Positions 54,476 to 63,732 are shown, counted from the first letter of the stretch. The stretch is DNA of 64,000 nucleotides from Opacimonas sp002292215 (GCA_943846745.1 OX044360.1:1674001-1738000), one strand, 5' to 3'. The notes: generated from the letters alone by a model not told the origin. Numbers and translations: made by a program.

Positions 54476-56833
54476 ATGTCTATAAAAACTCTAATAAAAT
54501 TAAGTCCGTTATATTTAATGGGTGCGTTTACTTACGCACAGGATATCACCCCTGCCACTAACACAGACGCTGGTGCAAAAGATGTTGAAGTGATTATGGT
54601 CACAGCCACTCGTCGTTCTGAAAATATTCAAGACGTGCCAATTTCAATGACACAAATGTCAGGTGATTTTTTAGAACGCTCTGGTCTTAAAAATATTGAT
54701 GATGTCGCTACGATGGTACCGAATTTTTTGATTGGTAAAAGTAGCCAATCAAACAATGTCCGAATGACTATCCGTGGTGTCGGCTCTGTGGGTAACGCTG
54801 CAATTGAAAGTAGTGTTGGTGTGTTCATCGATGGCGTGTATTACGCTCGCCCTGGTAGTGTAATTGGTAACTTAGTTGCCCTAGAATCAATCGAAGTATT
54901 GCGCGGTCCACAAGGTACACTATTTGGTCGTAACACACCAATGGGCGCATTAAATATCAATACCTTGGATCCGACCAATGATCCTATGGCCAAAGTTAGT
55001 TTTGGGGTAGGCGATTATGGTGCCATCACCGGCACGGGTGTGTTTAGTGGTGCATTAACCGATACCGTTTCAGGATTAATCTCGGTTAATTATTCGACGC
55101 GTGATGGTTACGGTTTTAATGAGTATGATGACACAGAAATCGGTGATCGGACTGAAACGGGTGTTCGTGGTAAATTAAATTTCGACCTATCGGATAAGTT
55201 GAATGTATTAATTTCTGCTGATACCAACTCTACTGAACATACTGGCGAAGTAGTTGAAATTTTAGAAAACAGCAACACACCGGTCTTTCAAGGCACAACA
55301 GCCGCACTATTAGGGACTGCTGCAAATACCGGTAATAGTTACGATGGCATCGTCAATCAATATAATGATGATGAAGTTGAAGATTCGCAATGGGGTGTAT
55401 CAGCTGAAATCACCTATAAAATGGGTGATTATGAATTAAAGTCCATCACTGCCTTACGTGAATGGGATAATGATTATCTTAACGAAGGGGCGTTACGTTT
55501 ACCTGCTAATTTATTATCACGTAATACATTTACAACAAATACCTCAACATCACAAGAATTACAGATATTATCACCAGAAGATGATACGTTTGAATATGTC
55601 GCAGGGTTGTATTTTTATTCAGAAGATTATGACATTGACCAAAACTTTGACACAGGTACTGCCTATTGCAGTCCCGTTGCTTTTGCGGTTATCCGTGGTC
55701 AATTAATTGCTGGTGGAATGGATCCTGCAACAGCGACGGCTACGGCTCAAGGCCAAGCAGCAGCCTGTGGAAGCTTTCCACAAGATGCAGGGACAGCTTC
55801 AGTTTTTAATCAAGAATTATCCAGTACCGCTGTATTTTTCCAAGGCACTTACCATGTTAATCCTAAGTTAGATGCGACATTTGGTATTCGTTATTCATCT
55901 GATGAGAAAACGGGTTATTTTGAAGAAGTGCTTGCTAATCCATTCTTAGGTTTAGTTCGTGCCGCTGAAAGCATCGATATGGCATTTGAAGATGATAAAG
56001 TCACGTATTTAGCCAATTTAAGATATAAGATGTCTGATGACACGATGGTCTTTGCTAATGTATCAACTGGCTTTAAATCAGGTGGATTTAACTCTCAAGG
56101 TGGTGGTACCGCCTTACTAGAACGTCGTGTCTTTGGCAGTGAAACAACCACTAACTATGAACTTGGACTAAAAGGCAATTACATGGAAGGGAATTTCTCG
56201 ACCAATGTGACATTATATCGTACCGATATTGCTGACTTCCAAGACCGTTCATTCGATGGCTTATCGTTTATTACGTCAAATGCAGGTGAACTTCGTCAAC
56301 AAGGTTTGGAAGTTGATTTCAAAGCCACACCGACTGACAATCTTGCTATTTATGGTGGGTATAGCTACCTTGATTCAGCATTCTTAAGCTATCCAGGTGG
56401 ATCACCTTTACCTGGTAACACTGGAGTGCAAGATCTAACTGGTCGTCCAAACCATCGTTCACCTAAGCACCAAGGTAACTTAACCTTTGACTATTCAGTT
56501 GAAATGGATGGCAAATATACGCTATTTGTTCGTCCTTCGTTGAGCTACATGGGTGAACATTATCAAGGTGGTGATACCAACTTAAATACACAAACAATCC
56601 AAGCTGGTTATTCTATTATCAATCTATCTACCGGTATCGAAAACTATGATGCAGGCTGGAGAGTCGAAGCCTATGTGAATAACTTAGCGGATAAAGAGTA
56701 TTGCACAGGTATGTTTGACCAGCCCCTGGGCTCACAACTTGGTGCGATCAATGCCGCTAATAACACCGTTGTGTTACGTTGTGTTGTGGGTAACCCCAGA
56801 ACGGCGGGCGTTCGCTTTAGCTACACTTACTAA
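54476..56833 (+). CDS. TonB-dependent outer-membrane receptor
   Basis: A 785-residue receptor from the ATG at 54476: signal peptide (LIKLSPLYLMGAFTYAQ), a TonB-box-like EVIMVTATRRSE, a plug domain (QDVPISMTQMSGDFLE, then SIEVLRGPQGTLFGRNTPMGA) and a 22-strand barrel ending RFSYTY. It resembles the iron-complex/sterol-like receptor class of Gram-negative bacteria. Two Cys pairs (YCSP/AACGS and YCTG/LRCVV) may stabilise outer loops. The ligand is not predictable. It is divergently paired with a LysR gene and followed by its own terminator. Confidence 0.92.
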   Translation: MSIKTLIKLSPLYLMGAFTYAQDITPATNTDAGAKDVEVIMVTATRRSENIQDVPISMTQMSGDFLERSGLKNIDDVATMVPNFLIGKSSQSNNVRMTIRGVGSVGNAAIESSVGVFIDGVYYARPGSVIGNLVALESIEVLRGPQGTLFGRNTPMGALNINTLDPTNDPMAKVSFGVGDYGAITGTGVFSGALTDTVSGLISVNYSTRDGYGFNEYDDTEIGDRTETGVRGKLNFDLSDKLNVLISADTNSTEHTGEVVEILENSNTPVFQGTTAALLGTAANTGNSYDGIVNQYNDDEVEDSQWGVSAEITYKMGDYELKSITALREWDNDYLNEGALRLPANLLSRNTFTTNTSTSQELQILSPEDDTFEYVAGLYFYSEDYDIDQNFDTGTAYCSPVAFAVIRGQLIAGGMDPATATATAQGQAAACGSFPQDAGTASVFNQELSSTAVFFQGTYHVNPKLDATFGIRYSSDEKTGYFEEVLANPFLGLVRAAESIDMAFEDDKVTYLANLRYKMSDDTMVFANVSTGFKSGGFNSQGGGTALLERRVFGSETTTNYELGLKGNYMEGNFSTNVTLYRTDIADFQDRSFDGLSFITSNAGELRQQGLEVDFKATPTDNLAIYGGYSYLDSAFLSYPGGSPLPGNTGVQDLTGRPNHRSPKHQGNLTFDYSVEMDGKYTLFVRPSLSYMGEHYQGGDTNLNTQTIQAGYSIINLSTGIENYDAGWRVEAYVNNLADKEYCTGMFDQPLGSQLGAINAANNTVVLRCVVGNPRTAGVRFSYTY

Positions 56834-56863
56834 GTCAATAGCTACGTCTTTACAAAAATAATT

Positions 56864-56897
56864 AACGGGTACTTGAACAGTTACCCGTTTTTTCTTT
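56864..56897 (+). terminator. Rho-independent terminator of the receptor gene
   Basis: AACGGGTA (56864-56871) pairs with TACCCGTT (56882-56889), followed by a T-rich run through 56897, 30 bp after the receptor stop. Confidence 0.85.
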
Positions 56898-56907
56898 TCT
56901 GGTAACC

Positions 56908-56923
56908 TTAACTATTATGTTAA
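56908..56923. promoter_or_regulatory. TTAAC-N6-GTTAA dyad before the isomerase operon
   Basis: TTAAC (56908-56912) and GTTAA (56919-56923), a perfect dyad resembling the TTAAC-N5-GTTAA element near the receptor gene. It lies 32 bp before the isomerase start, so it could be a second target of the local LysR protein. Confidence 0.35.
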
Positions 56924-56954
56924 TTCTATTAATGTAAACTAAGCGTGATATTTT

Positions 56955-57746
56955 ATGTCCTTGATTAAAGAACCGTTGATTCATTTTTTAGCCATTGGTG
57001 GCTTTATTTTTATGCTCTATGCCGGATTGCAAAGTGATACCAGTGACAATATCATTCATGTTGATAAGGGGACCGTCCAATATCTGCAAACCAATTATCA
57101 AAAAATATGGAATATCGCGCCTAGCAAAGCAGAACTTGAGGCATTAATCTCAGAATATGCATTAGATGAAATTTATTATCGTCAAGCTAAAGCCCTCGGC
57201 ATTGATCAACAAGATCCATTGATCCGAAAGCGATTGCGCCAAAAAATGGAATTTATCAGCGAATCAATACGTGCCACTACTCCACCCTCCGATGAAGCAT
57301 TGAATGCATTTTATCGTGATTATGCTGACCGATATCAAATACCACTAGAAGTGAGTTTTCAGCAACAATTTTTTAATGCTAGTTATACCCGACAAGAACT
57401 AGAGCAAGCCATTGCTAGCGACCAATTCCCTCCCAATGATCCTAACTTATTCAACCCTGAATATACCGCAATGAACATCGTTGAAATCAATAAATTATTT
57501 GGTCAAGCATTTGGCTCCGAATTATTAGCGGCAGATTTGGCTGCTTCGATGCATATAATTCAATCTGGGCTTGGCTGGCATATTGTTACGCAACTGACTC
57601 GAACTGAAGCAACATCCCCTACTTATACAGAGGTTAAAACGCAAGTATTACGAGATTGGCAATATGCACAGCAAGCCGAATTTCGAGCCACTATGAATAC
57701 AGCGTTATTGGCTGATTATCAGATTATTGTGGAGCCTGTGCAATGA
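56955..57746 (+). CDS. PpiC-type peptidyl-prolyl isomerase-like protein
   Basis: A 263-residue protein with an N-terminal membrane anchor (FLAIGGFIFMLYAGL), an alpha-helical SurA/PrsA-like chaperone part (ISEYALDEIYYRQAKALGI, RKRLRQKMEFISES) and a C-terminal parvulin-like region (about 130-215, ending SGLGWHIVTQL, where a GxH pattern is typical). It probably helps fold periplasmic or outer-membrane proteins of this locus (inference). It overlaps the next gene by ATGA. Confidence 0.75.
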   Translation: MSLIKEPLIHFLAIGGFIFMLYAGLQSDTSDNIIHVDKGTVQYLQTNYQKIWNIAPSKAELEALISEYALDEIYYRQAKALGIDQQDPLIRKRLRQKMEFISESIRATTPPSDEALNAFYRDYADRYQIPLEVSFQQQFFNASYTRQELEQAIASDQFPPNDPNLFNPEYTAMNIVEINKLFGQAFGSELLAADLAASMHIIQSGLGWHIVTQLTRTEATSPTYTEVKTQVLRDWQYAQQAEFRATMNTALLADYQIIVEPVQ

Positions 57747-58750
57747 GGTGGGGGCATTATTTTCAACCCACCTTTAGACTCCTTGTACTCTTGCTCGGAT
57801 TAAGTGTATGCCATGTCAGCTTGGCTGATGAATTACGCCCTGCTTTTTTACAGCTGACACAAATCTCAGCAGATACCATTAAAGTAGATTGGAAAGTCCC
57901 AACCAAAGGGGAGCGCAGAATGGCATTAGGGGTCAGCTTTAATAATGCAACCCCACTTGGATCTCAGCCTTTTCTTACTATTTTAGCTGGATCAACTTTG
58001 TCTTCATGGCAGATCCAACGTCCACAAGGTTTACTCGGATTAACCACCCAAATTGATAATTTGGTCAATACCAATGCAGAAGTATTGATGCGTGTAGAAT
58101 TTTTGGATGGACAAAGCATTAGTCATCGCTTTGATCCAACCGATGCACAATTTACGATCCCCAATACAATGACAAATATTGACTCGACATTGACTTATTT
58201 TACCTTAGGTGTAGAGCATATTTTAATTGGTTGGGATCATTTGTTATTTGTATTGGGGCTATTTTTAATCGTCGCCAATACCAAACAATTGCTACTAACT
58301 ATCACCAGTTTCACCTTAGCTCACAGCATTACTCTAGCGCTATCAATTTTTGACATTGTGCGCATTCCTATCAGACCAGTTGAAGCGGTAATTGCATTGA
58401 GTATTGTATTTTTGGCGAGTGAAATCGTCAAACACAGTCCCCAAATGCCCAGTTTAAGTTATCGTCAACCATACATTGTGGCCTGGTTATTTGGGCTACT
58501 ACATGGATTGGGCTTTGCTTCTGTACTGAATGAAATTGGGTTACCACAAACAGATAAAATTTCAGCTCTTGTGTTATTTAATTTAGGTGTGGAGGCAGGC
58601 CAGATCTTATTTATTGGTGTCTTAATCGGGATCTTTTATGTTCTCAAGCGTTTGCTAGCGCATCAGCTTCAACAGATGATACATGTTTTCGCTTATGCTA
58701 TGGGTAGTATGGCATCGTTTTGGTTAATCCAACGCCTACTATCTTTTTAA
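57743..58750 (+). CDS. HupE/UreJ-family membrane protein
   Basis: 335 residues: a signal peptide (LLVLLLGLSVCHVSLA), a periplasmic domain of about 130 residues, then about seven membrane segments. The membrane part has the HupE/UreJ motif HILIGWDHLLFVLGLF with two conserved His/Asp residues, then FTLAHSITLALS and LLHGLGFASVL, with a His in each. Related proteins are Ni/Co permeases, but members with this long periplasmic N-domain have no firm function. It is translationally coupled to the isomerase and lies 17 bp before the DUF3604 gene. Confidence 0.82.
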   Translation: MRWGHYFQPTFRLLVLLLGLSVCHVSLADELRPAFLQLTQISADTIKVDWKVPTKGERRMALGVSFNNATPLGSQPFLTILAGSTLSSWQIQRPQGLLGLTTQIDNLVNTNAEVLMRVEFLDGQSISHRFDPTDAQFTIPNTMTNIDSTLTYFTLGVEHILIGWDHLLFVLGLFLIVANTKQLLLTITSFTLAHSITLALSIFDIVRIPIRPVEAVIALSIVFLASEIVKHSPQMPSLSYRQPYIVAWLFGLLHGLGFASVLNEIGLPQTDKISALVLFNLGVEAGQILFIGVLIGIFYVLKRLLAHQLQQMIHVFAYAMGSMASFWLIQRLLSF

Positions 58751-58767
58751 TTAATTGGGAATTTATG

Positions 58768-60675
58768 ATGAACAAATGTATTGTGTTATTTTGGATATGC
58801 CTTTTTTTGGGTATCGTCGCTTGTTCTGACGTGACCTCCACAAGTTCAAGTAATAACACAGGTTCTAGTGCGAACAAACTCGATGATATAGCGCCTAACA
58901 ACGCAGTAACGTTACAAGCTAAATCACAAAGAAACGAAAGTACTGAACTCGGTTTAAAAATACAACGTCCTTTATTTGGTGATACGCATGTGCACACTAG
59001 TTATTCATTAGATGCGTTTATTGGTGGTAATCGGATCACCCCGCGTGATGCATATCTATTTGCCCAAGGCTATCCCGTTACGATCATGGGCAACACTAAA
59101 CAATTAACTCGTCCTTTAGATTTTGCTGCAATCACCGACCATGCCGAATTTTTGGGTGAAATGCACTCCGCGCAATATCCAACAGCTAAAGGTTATGACC
59201 ATCCTATTTTACAAGAATTACGGGGTCTTGATGGTTACAAAGAGCAGATCAATTGGTTTTTGCAATATGTCGTCAAACCCATGCGTTCGGGGAATGCAAG
59301 CCGTCCTGAATTTTTCGCAGGAATAGACACTATCAAAAGTGCATGGCAATTAATCATAAATGCGGCCAATGAACACAACCAACCCAACACATTTACCACT
59401 TTAATTGGATATGAATGGACAGCGACTAAGGACCAGGGCAACATGCACCGCGTAGTACTATTTCGCTCGGGTAATGTGCCAGAAGTACCTTATTCCAAAC
59501 TAGAATCAGATAATCCAGAGGACCTATGGCAATGGCTGGATAGTCAAAATCAACAAGGTATTCAAAGCTTTGCCATTCCACATAATAGCAACGGAAGCAA
59601 AGGGTTTATGTTTCGTGAAATCGACTCTTACAACCAACCGATTGATGCGACATACGCAACACTACGTCAACAATATGAACCATTAGTCGAAATGCAGCAA
59701 GTGAAAGGAAACTCGGAAGTTAATCAGCAGTTTTGGCCAAATGATGAATTTGCTGATTTTGAAATTAGCCCATCGATGCAAAATTTCTCTAAACGGACAT
59801 TTGCCAAAGAAAATTATGTTCGCTATGGCATTAGTTTAGGTAATAAGGTGCAAGCGTCAATAGGTGTTAATCCATTAAAAATGGGATTTATCGGAGGTAC
59901 CGATACTCATAATTCAACACCAGGGGATGTTGCTGAATCGTCATTTACTGGTGGGCATGCCATTGCTGATGCCAACATTATTCAGCGACGCCAAGCAAGT
60001 GTGCCACAGTGGCTGTCAGTGAGAGAGTCGAATCCCGGCTCGTTATCTGGCGTATGGGCGACAAGTAATACCCGTAAAGCAATCTTTGACGCGATGCAGG
60101 CCAAAGAAACCTTCGCAACTTCAGGTCCTCGAATACAACCTCGTTTATTTGCAGGGATTGATTTACCCGAAGTAACCACATTACCTGAGTTGATTATACA
60201 AGGCTATAAACACGGTGTCCCTATGGGTGCGACCCTTAAGCAATTAACTCAATCCCCTTATTTTTATCTTGCTGCACTCAAAGATCCGGATGGGGCTAAT
60301 CTTGACCGCATTCAAATTATCAAAAACAGTATCGATAAGGATGGGAATATCAGCGAAGTGATTCACAACGTAGTGTGGTCTGATGGACGCGAATTAACTT
60401 CAGATTCAATGTTGCCTGCACTTAAATCAACGGTGGAGCTTACTTCTGCCAGTTACACCAATCAATTTGGAGCCACCGTATTAATGTCTCGATGGCAAGA
60501 TCCTGATTTTGATCCTCAATTACCTGCCTCTTACTACGCTCGGGTAATTGAAATCCCTACTCCTCGCTGGACCACATATGATGCAGTAAAACATAACTTG
60601 CCTCTGCTAGAAGATGTCCCGCACACCATTCAAGAACGTGCATGGACATCGCCAATATGGTATGAACCTAATTAG
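58768..60675 (+). CDS. DUF3604 lipoprotein, PHP-like metal hydrolase candidate (1)
   Basis: A 635-residue protein with a lipoprotein signal (FLGIVAC, Cys19, Ser at +2, so outer-membrane sorting). The DUF3604 core starts with FGDTHVHTSYSLDAF (His74, His76), then ITDHAEFLGE (Asp124, His125, Glu127), IPHNSNGSKG and GGTDTHNSTPGD, a set of metal ligands resembling PHP phosphoesterases. The activity is not known. The ATG at 58768 follows GGGA by 7 nt; 58765 is also possible. It is the last gene of the isomerase-HupE operon, and its stop lies within the end of the paralogue at 60668. Confidence 0.85.
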   Translation: MNKCIVLFWICLFLGIVACSDVTSTSSSNNTGSSANKLDDIAPNNAVTLQAKSQRNESTELGLKIQRPLFGDTHVHTSYSLDAFIGGNRITPRDAYLFAQGYPVTIMGNTKQLTRPLDFAAITDHAEFLGEMHSAQYPTAKGYDHPILQELRGLDGYKEQINWFLQYVVKPMRSGNASRPEFFAGIDTIKSAWQLIINAANEHNQPNTFTTLIGYEWTATKDQGNMHRVVLFRSGNVPEVPYSKLESDNPEDLWQWLDSQNQQGIQSFAIPHNSNGSKGFMFREIDSYNQPIDATYATLRQQYEPLVEMQQVKGNSEVNQQFWPNDEFADFEISPSMQNFSKRTFAKENYVRYGISLGNKVQASIGVNPLKMGFIGGTDTHNSTPGDVAESSFTGGHAIADANIIQRRQASVPQWLSVRESNPGSLSGVWATSNTRKAIFDAMQAKETFATSGPRIQPRLFAGIDLPEVTTLPELIIQGYKHGVPMGATLKQLTQSPYFYLAALKDPDGANLDRIQIIKNSIDKDGNISEVIHNVVWSDGRELTSDSMLPALKSTVELTSASYTNQFGATVLMSRWQDPDFDPQLPASYYARVIEIPTPRWTTYDAVKHNLPLLEDVPHTIQERAWTSPIWYEPN

Positions 60676-60688
60676 CTTCATACCATAT
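60655..60688. repeat. 34-bp near-perfect palindrome joining two convergent DUF3604 genes
   Basis: Arms 60655-60671 and 60672-60688 are complementary except for the pair 60667/60676. The centre CTAATTAG holds both stop codons. It arises because both proteins end IWYE(P/A)N and use the same codons. It may act as a two-way terminator. Confidence 0.85.
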
Positions 60689-62425
60689 AGGTGAGCCGTA
60701 AGCTCGTTCAACAATCGTTGTCGGTGCTCCGTCAGGTACTGCTACATTGAACCGTTTAGCATCAAACGTAGTCCAACGCTGTGTAGGTACTTGTAACACC
60801 CGTGCATAATAAAAACTGGCTTGATTGGCTTGCCAATTAGGATCTTGCCAAATAGCCTGAAGTGTTGCAGAGCCTTCCTTTGTAGGACTGGATACGGCAT
60901 CAATCACAACTTCTTGAGTTTGTCCTTGTGCATCAACCCAACCTTTAATAATTTGAATTTTGGCTAAGGCGCCATCATTAGGATCTTGTTGGGCAAACAA
61001 GGCTAATTTAGGTGCTGAACTAAGGTTAGTAATGGTTGAACCCATGGGTTTGCCGAGTTGATAACTCTTAGCAACCCAATCTTGTTGTGCAAATAAATCA
61101 TCGGGAAAGTCTTGCCCAATAAACATGCGTACAGCGATCCGAGGACCGGTTGTAGCATAAGCTTCACGTCGCTCTAGAGCATCAAAAATTGATTCACGAT
61201 TGTTAGCATGGGCCCAAACAGCAGTTAATCCAGAGGCTGCCATAGTCGTGCCTTTGTTAACTAATTTAAGATCCATTGAACGACTAACAGGACGCTGCAT
61301 CCGAGTAGGTGAAGGTTCCATCATGGAATGTTTGCCCATAAAATTAGCTTCAGTTGTCACCGGAATACCCGTATGAGAATCTGACGCGCCTACAAACCCA
61401 ACCTTAAAAGGATTAATACCTTGGGCTTGTTGCAGCGTTAAACCCATTTTTAGCGCTGAGCGAACATAACTGCCGCGTAACGATCCTATCGTCGTCGCTT
61501 GAGTTAACGCTAAATTACCGACATCCCAAGTCTCAAAATCTGCGTACTGATCATCAGGTGATAAATACGGATGCGTTTCGGAATCGCCTTTAATTTGGGT
61601 AATTTCAACCATCGGCTCCCATTTTACACGCTCAGTCGCAGTGGCAATAGTATTGACTTCTTCAGGCACAAACATCATCCCACCACTTAAGTTACTATTA
61701 TGTGGAATGGCTAAGACTTGTCCACCTGTTGATTTTTCATATTCGGCAAGGGCTTGCCACAGTTGCCTTGGGTCATGTGCAGTTTTATTTGAATCCACCG
61801 GCAATGTTTTTCTTACTATCGTTGCACCATCTCTAAAAACGACAACACGATGAAGATTATTTCCTTTGTACATCCCAGTCCATTCATAGCCGTACATCGC
61901 AGTAAACTTTCCAGGTTCATTATATTTTTCGGTAATCGTAATATAATCTTGCCACAACTTACCAAACGCTTCTGGGTTATCAGTAATTGCTTTAGGTAAT
62001 TGACCATTGCCTTGCGCAACAATCATTTGCCTTACCGCAGTAAAAGCGGAGCGTTTATCCTGATTGAGCATTTCTGCCCATTTAGCGAGTTGTGGGTCAG
62101 AGATTAATTCAGGATCCCGGTTGAACAACTTCTGCATCATGCCATATCCTTCCGCATGATCTGCAATCACTAGAAAGTCGAGCGGTTGGTGCAACGTGAC
62201 CGAAATGCCTGTTGAGGACGTAATTGTCTCTCCACGAGCGACTTTATATGCATCTTCAGGAGATAATTTGACACCATATCCACGTGCATCACCAGATAAA
62301 TTAGTATGTAAATGGGTATCACCAAATAACAACTGAGCTGGATATGAGGTGGCAGCATAACTAGTATTCATCATTAAACCGGTTGTTAATGAAAACAATA
62401 TCGCTTGTTTGAATAGACGTTTCAC
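60668..62425 (-). CDS. DUF3604 periplasmic protein, PHP-like metal hydrolase candidate (2)
   Basis: A 585-residue paralogue of the gene at 58768. From the GTG at 62425 (GGAT 6 nt upstream) it begins MKRLFKQAILFSLTTG, a Sec signal cleaved about TSYAA, so it is a soluble exported protein, not a lipoprotein. The open frame to 62464 uses TTG and would place 13 residues before the signal. Motifs match those of the paralogue: FGDTHLHTNLSGDA (His38, His40), IADHAEGYGM, IPHNSNLSGG and GASDSHTGIP. Its stop codon overlaps the paralogue's by 8 bp on opposite strands. The reaction and substrate are unknown. Confidence 0.85.
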   Translation of the reverse strand: MKRLFKQAILFSLTTGLMMNTSYAATSYPAQLLFGDTHLHTNLSGDARGYGVKLSPEDAYKVARGETITSSTGISVTLHQPLDFLVIADHAEGYGMMQKLFNRDPELISDPQLAKWAEMLNQDKRSAFTAVRQMIVAQGNGQLPKAITDNPEAFGKLWQDYITITEKYNEPGKFTAMYGYEWTGMYKGNNLHRVVVFRDGATIVRKTLPVDSNKTAHDPRQLWQALAEYEKSTGGQVLAIPHNSNLSGGMMFVPEEVNTIATATERVKWEPMVEITQIKGDSETHPYLSPDDQYADFETWDVGNLALTQATTIGSLRGSYVRSALKMGLTLQQAQGINPFKVGFVGASDSHTGIPVTTEANFMGKHSMMEPSPTRMQRPVSRSMDLKLVNKGTTMAASGLTAVWAHANNRESIFDALERREAYATTGPRIAVRMFIGQDFPDDLFAQQDWVAKSYQLGKPMGSTITNLSSAPKLALFAQQDPNDGALAKIQIIKGWVDAQGQTQEVVIDAVSSPTKEGSATLQAIWQDPNWQANQASFYYARVLQVPTQRWTTFDAKRFNVAVPDGAPTTIVERAYGSPIWYEAN

Positions 62426-62440
62426 GCTTTTATCCGTTAT

Positions 62441-62469
62441 TGTAAATATTTTGTTAACTGACAATTTAA
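62441..62469. promoter_or_regulatory. Copy of the LysR-region motif before DUF3604 gene 2
   Basis: GTTAACTGACAATTTAA (62453-62469) differs from 54401-54416 by one inserted base, and the adjacent TGTAAATATTTTGTTAAC resembles the second dyad there. The motif begins 28 bp upstream of the GTG, against 27 bp for the LysR gene, in the same orientation. Confidence 0.45.
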
Positions 62470-62720
62470 AAGGTTTAAATCACAAATGCAAATCAATGAT
62501 AATGAGTATGCACAATCAGTCTACGTTAGTCGTAAGACCAACTTTTTTTGCAAGACAACATCTTGTAAGTTATTGTTTTATATGTCGAACAAAAATTAAT
62601 CACTATTTTTATGCTGCGGTGCAACAAAATACTCTTGATCTTTATTTAAACAGTGACTATTATTAAATCAAGCCAATGTTGCAACGCAGCATTAAATTGA
62701 AAGTGATTGAGGAAAGAATC

Positions 62721-63323
62721 ATGTTTGGTAAATTTTCAGAGCAAGTTAAAAAATCGTCTCAGCCGGTAAATTCGCTTGTTGCATTAAACGCGAAAAGATT
62801 GGAAGCGTTATCGCAAATGCAAACAGAATTTTTTACAGGTTTTATGGCTGATAGCCTTAAGTATGTTGAGTCTATGAGCGTGCAAACCGAAGTGAAAGGT
62901 GTTATTGCCGCACAAACTTCGTATGCTGAAGCCTTAAAAGACCGCTTTGCGCATGCATCTAAAGACACATATGGCGCGATGAATAACATCCGCGAAGAAT
63001 ACACAGATTTATTAAAAACTAGCTTAAATGAAAGTGTTGCGAATGTTCCAGCAGCCACTCATGCCGCAGCAACCGCTGCAGCGCCAGTTAAGCCAGTAGC
63101 TCCAGCTGACAAGCCTGCAGCGCAAGCTGCGCCGAAGAAAGCTGAAGTTAAACCCGTTGCTAAACCTGCAGCCAAAGCGAAACCAGCTGTAAAAGCAGAA
63201 AGCAAACCTGTAGCTAAGCCAATTGCTAAGCCAGCAGTGAAAGCTGAAGCAAAAATCGTTGCAACACCAGCAGCGACAATCGTATCTTCGACTCCAGCGA
63301 ATGCTGAAGCGAAAAAACTGTAA
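62721..63323 (+). CDS. Phasin with Ala/Pro/Lys-rich tail
   Basis: A 200-residue phasin. Residues 1-105 form an amphipathic helical phasin domain (FGKFSEQVKKSSQPVNSLV and on, YVESMSVQTEVKGVIAAQTSY). The tail (about 115-200) repeats KPVAKPA/KPAVKAE units and is strongly basic, like the histone H1-like tail of PhaF, which ties granules to the nucleoid. The ATG at 62721 has GAGGA upstream; the earlier ATG at 62676 is not used. It is a likely PhaR target. The 49-bp gap to the next phasin suggests a shared transcript. Confidence 0.87.
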   Translation: MFGKFSEQVKKSSQPVNSLVALNAKRLEALSQMQTEFFTGFMADSLKYVESMSVQTEVKGVIAAQTSYAEALKDRFAHASKDTYGAMNNIREEYTDLLKTSLNESVANVPAATHAAATAAAPVKPVAPADKPAAQAAPKKAEVKPVAKPAAKAKPAVKAESKPVAKPIAKPAVKAEAKIVATPAATIVSSTPANAEAKKL

Positions 63324-63372
63324 TCACAAATTTTAATTTTATATTTTTATCTTAACTACACGGAGTAACATC

Positions 63373-63732
63373 ATGTTTGAACAATTAAACGATCAACTTA
63401 AAGAATCAATGAAGCCAGTAACTGAACTTGCAACGTTAAACATGTCTACTTTACAAGACATCGCTGAAAAGCAAAATGCATTGTTCTCTAGCTTATTAAA
63501 TGACGGTATGTCTTTTGTAGAAAATGCGAGCAAGCAAAAAGATGTGATGTCTTTAGCTGAAGCGCAAAAAGCATACATCGAAGGTTTACAGGAAACTGTG
63601 ACTGACGCTGCAAAAGAATCTTATGAAGTCATTACTGCGGCTCAAAAGAAAGCAACTGAACTTGTTAAAGAAGCGTCTGAAGATCTTGGTAGCAAGATGG
63701 CAACAGCAGCGACTGCGGCAGTGCCTAAGTAA
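63373..63732 (+). CDS. Phasin
   Basis: A 119-residue PHA granule surface protein without a tail. The helical domain (QLNDQLKESMKPVTELATLN, LLNDGMSFVENASKQKDVMSL) aligns with the N-terminal half of the preceding phasin, indicating a duplication in which one copy gained or lost the basic tail. A ribosome site (CGGAG) precedes the ATG. A terminator-like hairpin follows. Confidence 0.88.
   Translation: MFEQLNDQLKESMKPVTELATLNMSTLQDIAEKQNALFSSLLNDGMSFVENASKQKDVMSLAEAQKAYIEGLQETVTDAAKESYEVITAAQKKATELVKEASEDLGSKMATAATAAVPK

Noticed and set aside
62498..62511. TGATAATGAGTATG, a Fur-box-like half site near the second DUF3604 gene
   Set aside because: Only the left half matches and no similar site lies before the TonB-dependent receptor, where a Fur box would be expected.
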